This document shows, piece by piece, positions 8,869 through 19,000 of a stretch of 64,000 nucleotides of DNA. Origin of the DNA: Paracoccus albus (lineage in GTDB: Bacteria; Pseudomonadota; Alphaproteobacteria; Rhodobacterales; Rhodobacteraceae); NCBI RefSeq assembly GCF_027913035.1, contig NZ_CP115775.1, positions 744,001-808,000 on the forward strand, given 5' to 3'. Every line of letters begins with the position of its first letter. The first letter of the stretch is position 1. Position numbers and translations under genes: made by a program. The notes under the pieces were generated by a model, which was given only the letters and a program-made list of their open reading frames with translations, was not told where the DNA came from and made no database searches.

Positions 8869-9162
8869 CAGAAGAATTGCGCCTATACGGCATTGCTGGA
8901 TGATTATTCGCGAAGTTTTCTTCTTTCTGATGATGTCGTGATTATTTTTGACCGGGATCTGGGAATCAAAGGCACGGCAGGAAAATGGCGGATATTCCTA
9001 GCGTCCCGACAATGTATATACAGAATATGGACGCGTTATTTACAGAATAAATACAGCGCCCGGATGCCCCGGATACGGCTTTTCAACATTCCGCACCCGT
9101 GATACGAGCCGCGCAGATTTTCCGCGCGGATACACGCCGCGCCAACCTTCACGGAGTATCCA
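8869..9162. other. Intergenic region upstream of ndk
   Basis: These 294 bases are much more A+T-rich than the neighbours. Between 9012 and 9060 the element TACAGAATA occurs twice and TACAG a third time, with a short dyad TTATT-tacag-AATAA. I see no credible gene. An ndk promoter region with an upstream A+T-rich element is the simplest reading. Confidence 0.45.
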
Positions 9163-9585
9163 ATGGCTACCGAGCTGACCCTCTCGATCATCAAACCCGA
9201 CGCCACCAAGCGCAACCTGACCGGCAAGATCATCTCGAAATTCGAAGATGCCGGCCTTCGCGTCGTCGCCTCCAAGCGCATCCATCTTTCGCCTTCACAG
9301 GCTGGCGCTTTTTACGCCGAACACAGCGAACGTCCTTTCTACGCTGAACTCTGCGAGTTCATGTCGTCAGAGCCGGTCGTGGTTCAGGTGCTGGCCGGTG
9401 ACAACGCCATCGCTAAGAACCGTGAAGTCATGGGCGCCACCGATCCGGCAGAGGCTGCCGACGGCACCATCCGCAAGGAATTCGCTGTTTCCAAGGGCGA
9501 AAATTCGGTCCACGGCTCCGACAGCCCGGAATCCGCTGCACGCGAAATCGCCTTCTTCTTCTCCGGCCTCGAACTGGTCGGCTGA
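9163..9585 (+). CDS. ndk: Nucleoside diphosphate kinase
   Basis: A 140-residue NDP kinase, full length for the family, which transfers the gamma phosphate from ATP to nucleoside diphosphates through a phosphohistidine. The N-terminal signature T-L-S-I-I-K-P-D-A is present and the active-site histidine lies in [12 protein letters not shown] near residue 117. The start ATG follows CACGGAGTATCCA, with GGAG seven bases upstream. It is a single gene with a long A+T-rich leader. Confidence 0.97.
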   Translation: MATELTLSIIKPDATKRNLTGKIISKFEDAGLRVVASKRIHLSPSQAGAFYAEHSERPFYAELCEFMSSEPVVVQVLAGDNAIAKNREVMGATDPAEAADGTIRKEFAVSKGENSVHGSDSPESAAREIAFFFSGLELVG

Positions 9586-9697
9586 TCCTGCAGCGCAGGT
9601 CTTGTGGGGGGCGCGGGCCGGTCGGTCCGCGCCCTTTGACATTGCCGTGTTCCTTTCGTCGGGTTAGGACGGTAAAAACCCGAAAGGTGACAAGAAC

Positions 9698-10627
9698 ATG
9701 CGTGCATTCGTTTTTCCGGGCCAGGGCGCCCAGACCATTGGCATGGGACGTGAGCTGGCCGAAGCTTACCCTGTCGCGATGGATGTTTTTCGCGAGGTAG
9801 ATGAGGCGCTTGGCGAAAACCTCTCGAAATTGATCTGGGAAGGCGAGGCCGAGGAGCTGACTCTGACGCGCAATGCACAGCCTGCGTTGATGGCGACATC
9901 GATGGCTGCGTTCCGCGCGCTTGAAAGTGAAGGGATCAATATTTCCGCCGCCGATTATGTGGCGGGTCACTCGCTTGGGGAATATTCTGCGCTATGTGCT
10001 GCCGGGGCGTTCAGCCTTGCCGATACCGCGCGGCTGCTGCGTCTGCGGGGTCAGGCCATGCAGGATGCGGTGCCGGTGGGCGTTGGCGCGATGGCCGCGA
10101 TCCTCGGGTTGGATTTCGCCGCCGTTGACGAAATCGCACGGGAGGCCGCAGGCGAAGATGTTTGCCAGGCCGCCAATGACAACGATCCCGCCCAGGTCGT
10201 GATTTCCGGGCACAAGGACGCAGTAGAGCGTGCGGCGGCCCTGGCCAAGGAACGCGGTGCGAAGCGCGCGCTGATGCTGCCGGTCTCGGCACCGTTCCAT
10301 TCGGTCCTGATGCAACCCGCCGCTGCCGCGATGTCCGACGCACTTGCCGCTGTCGAAATCCAGCCGCCCGCCGTTCCGCTTGTCGCCAATGTCCGTGCCG
10401 AGCCGGTGATTGAGCCGGGCGCGATCCGTATTCTGCTGGTTGAACAGGTCACCGGATCGGTCCGCTGGCGCGAGTCGATTGAATTTCTCAGCGGTGCCGG
10501 CGTCACCGAATTCTGGGAAATCGGTGCCGGAAAGGCGTTGTCAGGTATGATCAAACGCATCACCAAAGAAGCCGAAACACGCGCGATTGGCACGCCTGCC
10601 GATATCGCCGCCGTCAAGGACGCCTGA
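9698..10627 (+). CDS. fabD: Malonyl-CoA:acyl carrier protein transacylase
   Basis: A 309-residue FabD, which loads malonyl groups onto acyl carrier protein to start each round of fatty acid elongation. The nucleophile elbow is GHSLGEYSALCA (Ser near residue 92). The substrate-binding Arg is in LRLRGQAMQ, and the catalytic His is in SAPFHSVLM. The N-terminal signature FVFPGQGAQTIGMG is intact. It is the first gene of a cluster with a racemase-like gene, fabG and acpP; its stop overlaps the next ATG (TGATG). A GGTGACAAG leader supplies the ribosome site. Confidence 0.96.
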   Translation: MRAFVFPGQGAQTIGMGRELAEAYPVAMDVFREVDEALGENLSKLIWEGEAEELTLTRNAQPALMATSMAAFRALESEGINISAADYVAGHSLGEYSALCAAGAFSLADTARLLRLRGQAMQDAVPVGVGAMAAILGLDFAAVDEIAREAAGEDVCQAANDNDPAQVVISGHKDAVERAAALAKERGAKRALMLPVSAPFHSVLMQPAAAAMSDALAAVEIQPPAVPLVANVRAEPVIEPGAIRILLVEQVTGSVRWRESIEFLSGAGVTEFWEIGAGKALSGMIKRITKEAETRAIGTPADIAAVKDA

Positions 10628-11337
10628 TGCGGCCTATCGGAATTCTCGGTGGCATGTCCTGGGTATCTACCGCGCACTACTATGCTACGCTGAACCGGAT
10701 GGCGGCGGAAAGAATGGGCGGGCTTCATTCGGCGCGGATATTGCTGCATTCGGTGGACTTTGCACCGATTGCCCAGATGCAGAAGGATGATGATTGGGAA
10801 GGTGCGGGTGCGCTTCTGGCGGATGCCGCGCGCGGGTTGGAGGCTGCCGGTGCGGGTCTGCTGCTGATCGCGGCGAATACTATGCATCTGGTCGCCGATC
10901 AGGTTGCCGCTGCGGTCGATCTGCCGCTGATCCATATCGCCGATGCGACGGCTGCCGCGATCTCTGCCGCGGGGCTGCGCCGTCCGGGGCTGATCGCTAC
11001 GGCCTATACGATGGACCGGCGTTTTTACCGCGACCGGCTGGAGGCTGCGGGCCTTTCGCCCGTGCTGCCAGATGCAGATACACGGCAAGAAATTCACCGG
11101 ATCATTTTCGACGAACTGGTCCGCGACGAGGTCCGCGACGAAAGCCGTCGGTTCTATGAAAAGGCGGCAGCGAAGCTGGTGGCAGAGGGGGCGGATTGCG
11201 TGATCCTTGGCTGCACAGAGGTCGGATTGCTGCTGAATGCGGGTAATGTGCCTGCACCAGTCTTCGACACCGTCGAAATTCACTGCCGGGCGGCGATCGA
11301 GGCCGCATCTTTCGAGACAGGAGAGGTATATGTTTGA
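10627..11337 (+). CDS. Aspartate/glutamate racemase family protein (YgeA-like), first catalytic Cys absent
   Basis: A 236-residue protein that aligns by eye with E. coli YgeA, a broad amino acid racemase: IGILGGMSWVSTAHYY at the start, LLHSVDFAPI, HIADATAAAI, and GCTEVGLLL near residue 199. These enzymes use two cysteines. The second (G-C-T-E) is present, but the first, expected just before the N-T-M-H motif near residue 80, reads I-A-A-N-T-M-H. A classical two-base racemase is therefore unlikely; the protein may be one-sided, use another residue, or be inactive. It sits between fabD and fabG, overlapping both (1 and 8 bases), so it is co-translated with fatty acid genes. Confidence 0.8.
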   Translation: MRPIGILGGMSWVSTAHYYATLNRMAAERMGGLHSARILLHSVDFAPIAQMQKDDDWEGAGALLADAARGLEAAGAGLLLIAANTMHLVADQVAAAVDLPLIHIADATAAAISAAGLRRPGLIATAYTMDRRFYRDRLEAAGLSPVLPDADTRQEIHRIIFDELVRDEVRDESRRFYEKAAAKLVAEGADCVILGCTEVGLLLNAGNVPAPVFDTVEIHCRAAIEAASFETGEVYV

Positions 11338-12067
11338 TCTGACAGGGAAACGTGCGCTTATAACCGGTGCTTCGGGCGGCATCGGCGGCGCGGTGGCAGA
11401 GGCGCTGCACACAGCCGGGGCGACGGTTGCACTGTCGGGCACGCGCGAGGGGCCGCTGAACGAACTGGCGGGAAAGCTGGGAGAACGCGCCCATGTCGTC
11501 ACCGCGAATCTGGGCGATCCGGATGCGGTCGAAGCGCTGCCGAAAGCCGCGGTCGAGGCGATGGGCGGGGTGGATATTCTGGTAAACAATGCCGGAATCA
11601 CCCGCGACAACCTATTCATGCGCATGTCCGACGAAGAATGGGCCCAGGTGATCGACGTGAACCTGACGTCAAGCTTCCGGCTGTGCCGTGGCGTACTGCG
11701 CGGAATGATGAAGGCGCGGTGGGGACGCATCGTCAATATCACCTCTGTCGTCGGTGCGACTGGCAATCCGGGACAGGGCAACTATGCCGCTGCCAAGGCC
11801 GGGCTGGTCGGCATGTCCAAATCGCTGGCGTATGAGGTGGCAAGCCGTGGCATAACCGTCAATTGCATCGCGCCGGGCTTTATCGCCACGGCAATGACGG
11901 AAAAGCTGAACGACGATCAGAAAGGCAAGATCCTGACGCAGATACCCGCAGGCGCGATGGGCAGTCCGAACGATATCGGTGCAGCGGTGCTTTACCTTTC
12001 CAGCCCCGAATCGGGATACGTCACTGGCGCGACTTTGCACGTCAATGGCGGCATGGCGATGCTGTAA
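11330..12067 (+). CDS. fabG: 3-oxoacyl-[acyl-carrier-protein] reductase
   Basis: A 245-residue short-chain dehydrogenase that reduces 3-oxoacyl-ACP with NADPH in the elongation cycle. The cofactor motif TGASGGIGGAV is at about residue 12, NNAG near 86, and the catalytic Ser-Tyr-Lys set is in NITSVVGATG and NYAAAKAG. The C-terminal region TGATLHVNGGMAML is typical of FabG. Start ATG 11330 follows GAGAGG and lies inside the end of the racemase-like gene. acpP follows after 159 bases. Confidence 0.95.
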   Translation: MFDLTGKRALITGASGGIGGAVAEALHTAGATVALSGTREGPLNELAGKLGERAHVVTANLGDPDAVEALPKAAVEAMGGVDILVNNAGITRDNLFMRMSDEEWAQVIDVNLTSSFRLCRGVLRGMMKARWGRIVNITSVVGATGNPGQGNYAAAKAGLVGMSKSLAYEVASRGITVNCIAPGFIATAMTEKLNDDQKGKILTQIPAGAMGSPNDIGAAVLYLSSPESGYVTGATLHVNGGMAML

Positions 12068-12226
12068 TGGTTAACGGTGGCAGGCATTTCCACGCCGAAA
12101 ACGCCGCGAAAGCGGTTGCATGGGCGGGTTCGACTGCTATATCCCGTTGTGAGGCACGGGGGTTACCCCGGCATCGCGGCATGGCCGCAAACCTAGGGCA
12201 CGTGCCCGCGAACATGAGGATAAGAC

Positions 12227-12460
12227 ATGAGCGATATCGCTGATCGCGTGAAAAAAATCGTTGTCGAGCATCTCGGCGTGGATGAGGACAAGGTCGTTGA
12301 AACCGCGTCTTTCATTGACGATCTGGGTGCAGACAGCCTCGACACGGTCGAGCTGGTCATGGCCTTCGAAGAAGAGTTCGGGATCGAAATTCCTGACGAC
12401 GCCGCCGAAACCATTCAGACCTTCGGCGATGCCGTGAACTTCATCAAAGGCGCGGTCTGA
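12227..12460 (+). CDS. acpP: Acyl carrier protein
   Basis: A 77-residue acidic acyl carrier protein. The phosphopantetheine attachment Ser is in [18 protein letters not shown], preceded by the family's helix 1 ([14 protein letters not shown]). The start has GAGGATAAG upstream. A 12-base palindrome GGGCACGTGCCC (12196-12207) lies in the leader, and a strong terminator follows the stop. The cluster order fabD, fabG, acpP is usual apart from the inserted racemase-like gene. Confidence 0.97.
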   Translation: MSDIADRVKKIVVEHLGVDEDKVVETASFIDDLGADSLDTVELVMAFEEEFGIEIPDDAAETIQTFGDAVNFIKGAV

Positions 12461-12485
12461 TCCGTTGCTGAAGTTTTAAGAAAAG

Positions 12486-12510
12486 CGGCGCCTTCGGGCG
12501 CCGTTTTTTT
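12486..12510 (+). terminator. Rho-independent terminator after acpP
   Basis: CGGCGCC and GGCGCCG are separated by a TTCG tetraloop and followed by seven T. It is 25 bases after the acpP stop and closes the fatty acid cluster. Confidence 0.93.
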
Positions 12511-12619
12511 GTTCAGGCAGTTGTCTGTCCCATCAGGTGAGCGCGGTTATTACCTGCAAGGTTCGATGACGTCTGGCATGCTAGGCGGAGATCGGTTGTG
12601 ATGCCAACGCTGGTCTGGC

Positions 12620-13237
12620 TCAACCGCCGTAGCTGCGCGATCCGGTGCGGGAGGTGGAGGACGCGCCGAAGCCGCCTCGTTGGCTGACCTGTGCCGCTGT
12701 CATCGGTGCTTTGCCGACGGTCGAGGGTGCCTTGGTGAAGGTCGAGCCAGCGACCCTGCCTGTGCCGCGATTGTTGGCGAATGTCTGCTTGCCATCAGGT
12801 GTCGCGAAGCCGCCCTGTGCGGTGCGCACCATCGGTTGCGACATGACCCCGCGCCCGCCGCCCAGCATAGAGCCGATCATGTAGCCCATCAGCATCGGCA
12901 TGAAGATAGAGCCGCCGCCGGACTGGTTTTGCGCGGCGGGATCGGTTTCGCAACTGCCGGCACCGTGTTCCTGCTCGCAAAGCTCTTTCGATTCGTATCG
13001 CGGCGCGGTCTCCAGATGGGTTTCCTGCGCCGCTGCGAACTGGGTCTGGCAATCCTGTTCGGTGAAGAACAACGATCCGTTCCGTGCCTCTGCCACGCAG
13101 CTTTCCAGATCAGGGAAGGCGGCGGCGTCGGTTTTTTCTTCCTCGCAGGCAGCCAGTGTCATCACTGCCGTTCCGGCCAAAAACAATGCGACATGGCGGG
13201 AACGTTTGCGGATCGGCTTTTTGGCAGAAGCGGTCAT
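12620..13237 (-). CDS. DUF1190 family lipoprotein-like protein (YgiB-like)
   Basis: A 205-residue exported protein of the DUF1190 (YgiB) family. The signal segment VALFLAGTAVMTLAAC is followed by CEEE, so it may be a lipoprotein. A Cys-containing domain has the repeated pattern of C-x-A/E-x-Q (about residues 45-100). A Gly-rich hydrophobic stretch (MPMLMGYMIGSMLGGGRG) and a low-complexity Gly/Ser/Thr tail end it. It lies 2 bases after the glutathionylspermidine-synthase-like gene, so the two are one operon, as E. coli ygiB and ygiC are paired (in the other order). The biochemical role is unknown. Confidence 0.8.
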   Translation of the reverse strand: MTASAKKPIRKRSRHVALFLAGTAVMTLAACEEEKTDAAAFPDLESCVAEARNGSLFFTEQDCQTQFAAAQETHLETAPRYESKELCEQEHGAGSCETDPAAQNQSGGGSIFMPMLMGYMIGSMLGGGRGVMSQPMVRTAQGGFATPDGKQTFANNRGTGRVAGSTFTKAPSTVGKAPMTAAQVSQRGGFGASSTSRTGSRSYGG

Positions 13238-13239
13238 AT

Positions 13240-14463
13240 TCAGCCCTCGATGTAATGCGGCTTGAAGCGCGAAAGATTATGCGTGATGCGAGAGGCGTCC
13301 TCTCGGATGCCCATACCGACACAGGTTTCGCCGACAATCCAGGCCCCGATGACGGGGTAAAACCCACCAAACTCCGGCAGCGGAGCAAGGGCCTGAACGA
13401 TGCGGGCATGATGGTCATAGCTGTCATCGGGTGCCCGCTCAACCTCGCGTCCGGATTGGTGGATGACCACCCCCGCACCTTCGCGCGAAAAGATCGGCTT
13501 TGTGACATGGCCGGCGCGCAACATGTCCGCCGCACCCTCAAACGCACGGGCGATGCCGGAAGGGGGCGCTTCGCCACGCATTGCGCCCGCGACATCGGCC
13601 TCGAAAAAGGCTGGCAGAAGGTTCGGATGGCCGGGGAACATCTGCCAGAGAAGCGGCAGGATCGCTTTGTTCGACACGACGGCTTTCCAGGCGGGTTCGA
13701 TAAACCGTGTCCCGGAAGAGGCAAGATGCTGTGCGAAATCGTCGCGCAGCATATCTTCCCACGGGTAAAGCTTGAAAAGCGTGCCGATCACCCTGTCTTC
13801 GTCATCGGCAAACTGACCTTCCTTTGTAAGCCCAATTCCGGCCAGATCTGTAAAATGCGCACCCATACCGGCTTCGCGCGCAGCCCAGCCGAGCGCCTCC
13901 ACCGTGGCATAATCTTCTGGATTGGACTTATCCGCCGCAAAATGGATGTCCGTGCCCGGCTCTGCGATCTCAGCAATGCGGGCGACAAGCGCCTCGTGGA
14001 TGGCATTGAATTGATCCGTGCCGGGCGACAACACGCCAAGGCGCTGCTGTTCTTCCAGCCAGAGCCACTGAAAGGATGCAGATTCGTAAAGTGACGTCGG
14101 CGTATCCGCATTGTATTCCAGCAGTTTCGCCGCGCCGGTACCATCGTAAGCCAGATCCATGCGGCCATAAAGTTCAGGCTCGGCCGCTTTCCAGCTGTCG
14201 GCGACGAAATCCCAATGCGCTTCGGGAACCGCCATGCGCTGCAACCATTCGTCGCTGGCAAGGGCTGTGACCACGGCCTCGCGGACCATTTCGTGCAGCG
14301 CGGTACAGGGATCTTCTATATCGTTTTCAACCTCCTCCAGCGTGAAGTGATAGGCAGAGGTTTCTTCCCAATACGGCTCCCCTCCCATATCGGCGAAGGT
14401 AAAGCCCAGCTCTTGGGCGCGGTCGCGCCAGCCGGGTCGTTCGGGCAGGTCGATTTTCTTCAT
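13240..14463 (-). CDS. Glutathionylspermidine synthase family protein (YgiC-like ATP-grasp)
   Basis: A 407-residue member of the glutathionylspermidine synthase-like ATP-grasp family, resembling YgiC/YjfC. Recognisable blocks are W-E-E-T-S-A-Y near residue 33, YGRMDLAYDGTGAAKLLEYN near 130, the metal-binding E-Y-N-A-D-T-P-T, and FIEPAWKAVVSNKAILPLLW near 260. The amidase domain of true bifunctional Gsp synthase is missing. YgiC-like proteins are not proven to make glutathionylspermidine; the substrate may be another peptide-amine pair. It is translationally close to its DUF1190 partner. Confidence 0.82.
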   Translation of the reverse strand: MKKIDLPERPGWRDRAQELGFTFADMGGEPYWEETSAYHFTLEEVENDIEDPCTALHEMVREAVVTALASDEWLQRMAVPEAHWDFVADSWKAAEPELYGRMDLAYDGTGAAKLLEYNADTPTSLYESASFQWLWLEEQQRLGVLSPGTDQFNAIHEALVARIAEIAEPGTDIHFAADKSNPEDYATVEALGWAAREAGMGAHFTDLAGIGLTKEGQFADDEDRVIGTLFKLYPWEDMLRDDFAQHLASSGTRFIEPAWKAVVSNKAILPLLWQMFPGHPNLLPAFFEADVAGAMRGEAPPSGIARAFEGAADMLRAGHVTKPIFSREGAGVVIHQSGREVERAPDDSYDHHARIVQALAPLPEFGGFYPVIGAWIVGETCVGMGIREDASRITHNLSRFKPHYIEG

Positions 14464-14841
14464 GATCGGTCCGTATGACTGCGCCCTTCAAATGGCGCTT
14501 TGCCGCCGATCTTGCAAGCAATGCCTGTTAATTGTCCCAACCTGCTCTGGAATCGACGGTAGATCCGAGGCATGAAAGAGACAGTTCGTTTTATGTCGTG
14601 TCGGGAACGGTCATGCAGAATTTCATTGCTGCTGTCGTCAGCATATGTCTTTCCTCCGTATTATTGAAAAGGGGCGATTACACGCGAACCTGAGCGCGGC
14701 GGCAAGCCGTTGGGCAATATTGGTTAGGATATTCAAAGTTAAGCGGCTCTGGATTTGAGAGCCACATTTATCAGATTTGGCCACATCAGATCGGTCGGAC
14801 CTTTCGGTCATTTTTTTGAGAGAACTTATGGAGTTGCTTAT
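14464..14841. other. Divergent intergenic region with hairpins before the RND operon
   Basis: This 378-base gap holds no gene I can support. It should carry divergent promoters. Close to the efflux genes are two small hairpins: GGCTCT-ggatttg-AGAGCC at 14745-14763, then GACC-tttc-GGTC at 14798-14809 followed by seven T (14811-14817). The ribosome site GGAG for the efflux gene follows at 14830. The second hairpin with its T-run looks like a weak terminator in a leader, so an attenuator is possible. The stem is only 4 base pairs. Confidence 0.35.
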
Positions 14842-16074
14842 ATGATCCGCGCCGCCAGTATTTGTTTGCTTTCAACCTTTGCGATGGCGGTCATTCCGAC
14901 CACACAAGCCGCAGCACAGCCAGCACCCGGCGCGGTGGCGCAGACGCTGGAAGTGGGAACGATCACGCTCAGCGCAGAAGATGTGCCCGTCACACTCAAT
15001 CTTTCTGGCGTCGCTGTCGCGAGTGAAAGCGCGCAGATCCGGCCACTGGTGCAGGGTATCGTTCAGGAAATCCGTTACAGTCCCGATCAGCAAATGGCGC
15101 CGGGCGATGAGATGTTCCAGATTGATCCAACCAGCTATGAGGCCGCGCTTGCTTCGGCAGAGGCAAACCTGCAAAGCGCAGAGGCAGCCCGTGACGAGGC
15201 GCAGTCAAACGCTGATCGCTACGAGGCGCTTGCAGGCCGTGGTGTTTCCGAAGCAGAGGCGGAATCGGCGCGTTCAGCGCTTTTGCAGGCCGAAGCCGCC
15301 GTTGCGGTTGCGCAGGCCAGCCTTCGGACGGCCCAGTTCGACCTGAACAATACGACGATCACGAGCCCGATCGAGGGGCAGGCATCGGTTTCAGAAGTTT
15401 CGGTCGGCGACCTCGTCACAAGCGGGCAGTCCGATGAACTTGCCACGGTAACACGGCTGGACCCTATCTATGCCGACCTTGCCGATACGAGCGCGAGGAT
15501 GCTTCGCCTGCGTTCGATGTTCGAGGCCGGGACCGTGCAGCCGGGCGACTCGCTCGGCGTGGCGCTGATCCTTGAGAATGGTCAGACGGTCGGCGGATCG
15601 GGTGAGGTGATCTCTGTCGGTGATCAGGTGTCGACCAGCACCGGAACGTTCAACGTCAGAGTTCAGATCGCGAACCCACGTCGTCTGATCCTGCCGGGCA
15701 TGTTCGTGTCGGCGCGCCTGACCATCGGTGAGCATCAGGCAATGCTTATCCCGCAGGTCGCGGCTTCGCCACAGGCCGATGGCACGCTGTCGGTCTATCT
15801 GGTCGAGGATGGCAAGGCCGTGGAACGGGCCGTGCAACCGACCGGCTCCACCGATTCAGCGTGGATCGTGCCGGAAGGGTTGGCGGACGGCGACCAGCTG
15901 ATCGTCGACAATCGCGACAATCTGCGAGATGGGATGGGGGTGACCGCGGTTGCTTCGACTGTGGGAACCGGTGGCGTTGTCAGCGATGCCGGAGAGCAGG
16001 GCGAAGCCGTGTCTGAAGAGACCGGCAGCGAAGCCGGTGCATCCGATCCCGCATCGGCCGAGGCGGGGCAGTAA
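14842..16074 (+). CDS. RND efflux periplasmic adaptor (AcrA/MexA family)
   Basis: A 410-residue membrane fusion protein linking an inner membrane RND pump to an outer membrane channel. The signal peptide spans about residues 1-30. Then come the barrel-sandwich half (SESAQIRPLVQGIVQEIRYS), an alpha-helical hairpin rich in Ala/Glu (about 95-155), the second lipoyl half (TTITSPIEGQASVSEVSVGD) and the beta-barrel. The C-terminus is an unusual 35-residue Glu/Ala/Gly-rich tail. Start ATG 14842 follows GGAG by 8 bases. Its stop overlaps the pump gene by one base. No outer membrane channel gene is nearby. Confidence 0.92.
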   Translation: MIRAASICLLSTFAMAVIPTTQAAAQPAPGAVAQTLEVGTITLSAEDVPVTLNLSGVAVASESAQIRPLVQGIVQEIRYSPDQQMAPGDEMFQIDPTSYEAALASAEANLQSAEAARDEAQSNADRYEALAGRGVSEAEAESARSALLQAEAAVAVAQASLRTAQFDLNNTTITSPIEGQASVSEVSVGDLVTSGQSDELATVTRLDPIYADLADTSARMLRLRSMFEAGTVQPGDSLGVALILENGQTVGGSGEVISVGDQVSTSTGTFNVRVQIANPRRLILPGMFVSARLTIGEHQAMLIPQVAASPQADGTLSVYLVEDGKAVERAVQPTGSTDSAWIVPEGLADGDQLIVDNRDNLRDGMGVTAVASTVGTGGVVSDAGEQGEAVSEETGSEAGASDPASAEAGQ

Positions 16075-19000
16075 TGTCCCGTTTCTTTATCCGCAGACCC
16101 GTCTTTGCCTGGGTCATTGCCATCGTCACGATTTTGCTTGGCGCGCTTGGGATGAACACGCTGCCGGTGTCACAGTATCCAGAGGTCGCACCGCCGACGG
16201 TCCGGATCAGCGCAAGCTATACCGGCGCCTCTGCCGAGGCCGTTCAGAACAGCGTTACCTCTGTCATCGAAGAATCGCTGACGGGTCTGGACGGGATGGT
16301 CTACATGACCTCGTCGTCGTCACGTGGCAGCTCATCCGTTTCGGTTGTGTTCGAGCAGGACGAGGATGGCGAGCAGGCCCAGATCCGCGTGCAAAACAAG
16401 GTTTCGGGCATAACGGGGCAGTTGCCATCGGCCGTCCAGCAGCGGGGTGTGACGGTTTCACGCTCAACCTCTTCTATCCTGATGATAGGTGCGCTTGTCA
16501 GCGACGACGGCAGCCGCAATACAGCCGCGCTTGCAGACATCATGTCCAACACGATTCAGGACTCGGTCGAGCGGACAGAGGGCGTGGGTGGCGTCAGCAG
16601 CTTCGGTTCCGGCTATGCGATGCGCATCTGGCTGGACCCGCAGAAGCTGCACCAGTTTGCGCTGACTCCGTCGGACGTCACCGCTGCGGTTCAGGCGCAG
16701 AACACCAATGTCTCGGTTGGCTCTATCGGCGAACAACCTGTTATCGAGGCGCAGCAATTCACCGCAGACGTCACGGCACAAAGCCAGTTGACCTCCGTCG
16801 ATGAATTCCGCGCCATCATGCTGAAGACCGAAGCCAGCGGCGCGATTGTCCGGCTTGGCGATGTTGCCCGGATTGAGATCGGACAGGAAAGCTATGGCGG
16901 AGAGGCGCGGTTCAATGGCAAACCGGCGGCCGGCTTCGGGGTGAACCTGGCGACAGGGGCCAATGCGGTGGATACTGCCGAAGCCGTCCGTGCGGTGCTG
17001 GACGATCTGGCCGGTTCATTGCCGGAAGGGGTCTCAATCCAGATCCCATATGACACGGCACCCTTTGTCGAGCTGTCCATCGAAAAGGTCTATCACACGC
17101 TGGCCGAAGCGATCATCCTGGTGTTCATCGTCATGCTGGTCTTCCTGCAAAGCTGGCGTGCGACCCTGATCCCGACGCTGGCTGTGCCCGTCGTGCTGAT
17201 GGGCACCTTCGGCATACTGGCTATCGCAGGATATTCGATCAACACGATGACCATGTTCGCGATGGTTCTGGCCATCGGCCTTCTGGTCGATGACGCGATC
17301 ATTGTCGTCGAGAATGTCGAACGGATCATGGAAGAGGATGGCGTTGACGCCATGACCGCCACCGAAGAGAGCATGGGCCAGATCACGGGTGCATTGATCG
17401 GGACCACCGCGGTGCTTTGCGCGGTTTTCCTGCCAATGGCATTTTTCGGTGGCGCGACGGGCGTCATCTACCGGCAGTTCTCTATCACCATCATTTCGGC
17501 GATGGTGCTGTCGACTGTTTTCGCTTTGACGCTTACCCCTGCGCTTTGCGCGTCCATGCTGCGTCGGAAGGCAAAAGAACCGATTGCGCCGGCCCGCTGG
17601 TTCAATCGTGGCTTCGACCGCAGCCAGAATGGCTATGTTCGAATTCTCGGCGGGATTTTGCGTGTACCCCTTGCCGGGGTCGTGGCGCTCGCCGTGGTCG
17701 TGGCACTTGCGGTTTTCATGTATCAGCGCCTGCCTGCCTCTTTCCTGCCGGAGGAGGATCAGGGCGTTTTGATGACGATGATCAACCTGCCATCAGGCGC
17801 GACCACCGCGCAGACTGACGCCGTCATGTCCGATGTCGAGGATTATCTGCTCAACGACGAATCCGACGGTGTCGAGGCGGTGTTCGGCTCGCTCGGGTTC
17901 GGTTTCGGCGGCAGTTCACAGAATTCCGCGATGATCTTCGTGAAACTGCGCGACTATGAGGAGCGGCTGTCGCTGGACGGACAATCCGCCTCTGAAATTG
18001 CCATGCGCGCCACGATGGCTTTCGCGGCCGACCGGCGCGGGCAGATTTTCTTCATGCAGCCGCCGGCGATCATGGGCATGGGCAATACCGATGGTTTCAG
18101 CGCCTACCTTGTCGATCAGGGCGGGAATGGTCACGACGCACTTGTCAACGCTGCCCAGCAACTGGTCGCAGCGGGTCAGCAGGGCACGCAACTGACCAAT
18201 CTGCGCGGTGCGGAGGATCAGCAGAAAACAGCGCTGCGCATAAATATCGACCGAGAGCGGGCAGAGCGATTTGGGCTGACCCTGACGGATGTCAACGGAA
18301 TGCTGTCGACGATCTATTCCGGGACCGAGGTGAATGACTTCGAATATGGCGCGGAACTGAAGCCCGTCATCGTGCAGGGCGATGCACCCTACCGGATGCA
18401 GCCCGGCGATATCGAGGACTGGCACGCGCGCAATGCGGACAACGAAATGGTACCGTTCGGCGCCTTTACAAGCACAAGCTGGGAGGATGTGCCTGTTTCC
18501 CTTGATCGCTACGGTGGTACGGCGGCCTTGTCGCTGTCGGGGTCGCCCGCGGAAGGCGTCAGCTCTGGTGATGCGATGGACGCGGTCGAAGCGCTTGCGG
18601 CGGATCTGGATGGCGGCTATGGCATCGCGTGGAGCGGCATTTCCTATCAGGAACGTCTTTCTGGTTCGCAAGAGGTGTTCCTGTACGCGATTTCGGCGCT
18701 TGTCGTGTTTCTCTCGCTTGCCGCGCTGTATGAAAGCTGGTCTATCCCGCTGGCGGTCATGCTGGCGGTGCCGGTCGGCCTGATGGGTGCGCTTGCCGGT
18801 GCGCTGCTGTTGGGGCAGTCAAACGACGTCTACTTCAAGGTCGGACTGCTTGCGACAATCGGTCTGGCAGCGAAGAACGCGATCCTCATCGTGGAATTTG
18901 CGGTTGAGCAGCAAAGCAAGGGCATGTCCGTGCTGGATGCGACGCTGTCTGCCTCTCGTCAACGTCTGCGTCCGATCATCATGACCTCTCTGGCCTTTAT

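Noticed and set aside
8893..9102. Short open frame before ndk
   Set aside because: No ribosome site, no motif, and A+T-rich composition unlike coding sequence here; it is more likely the promoter region.
10051..11781. Minus-strand open frame across fabD, racemase and fabG
   Set aside because: It spans three genes with known motifs and has no domain of its own.
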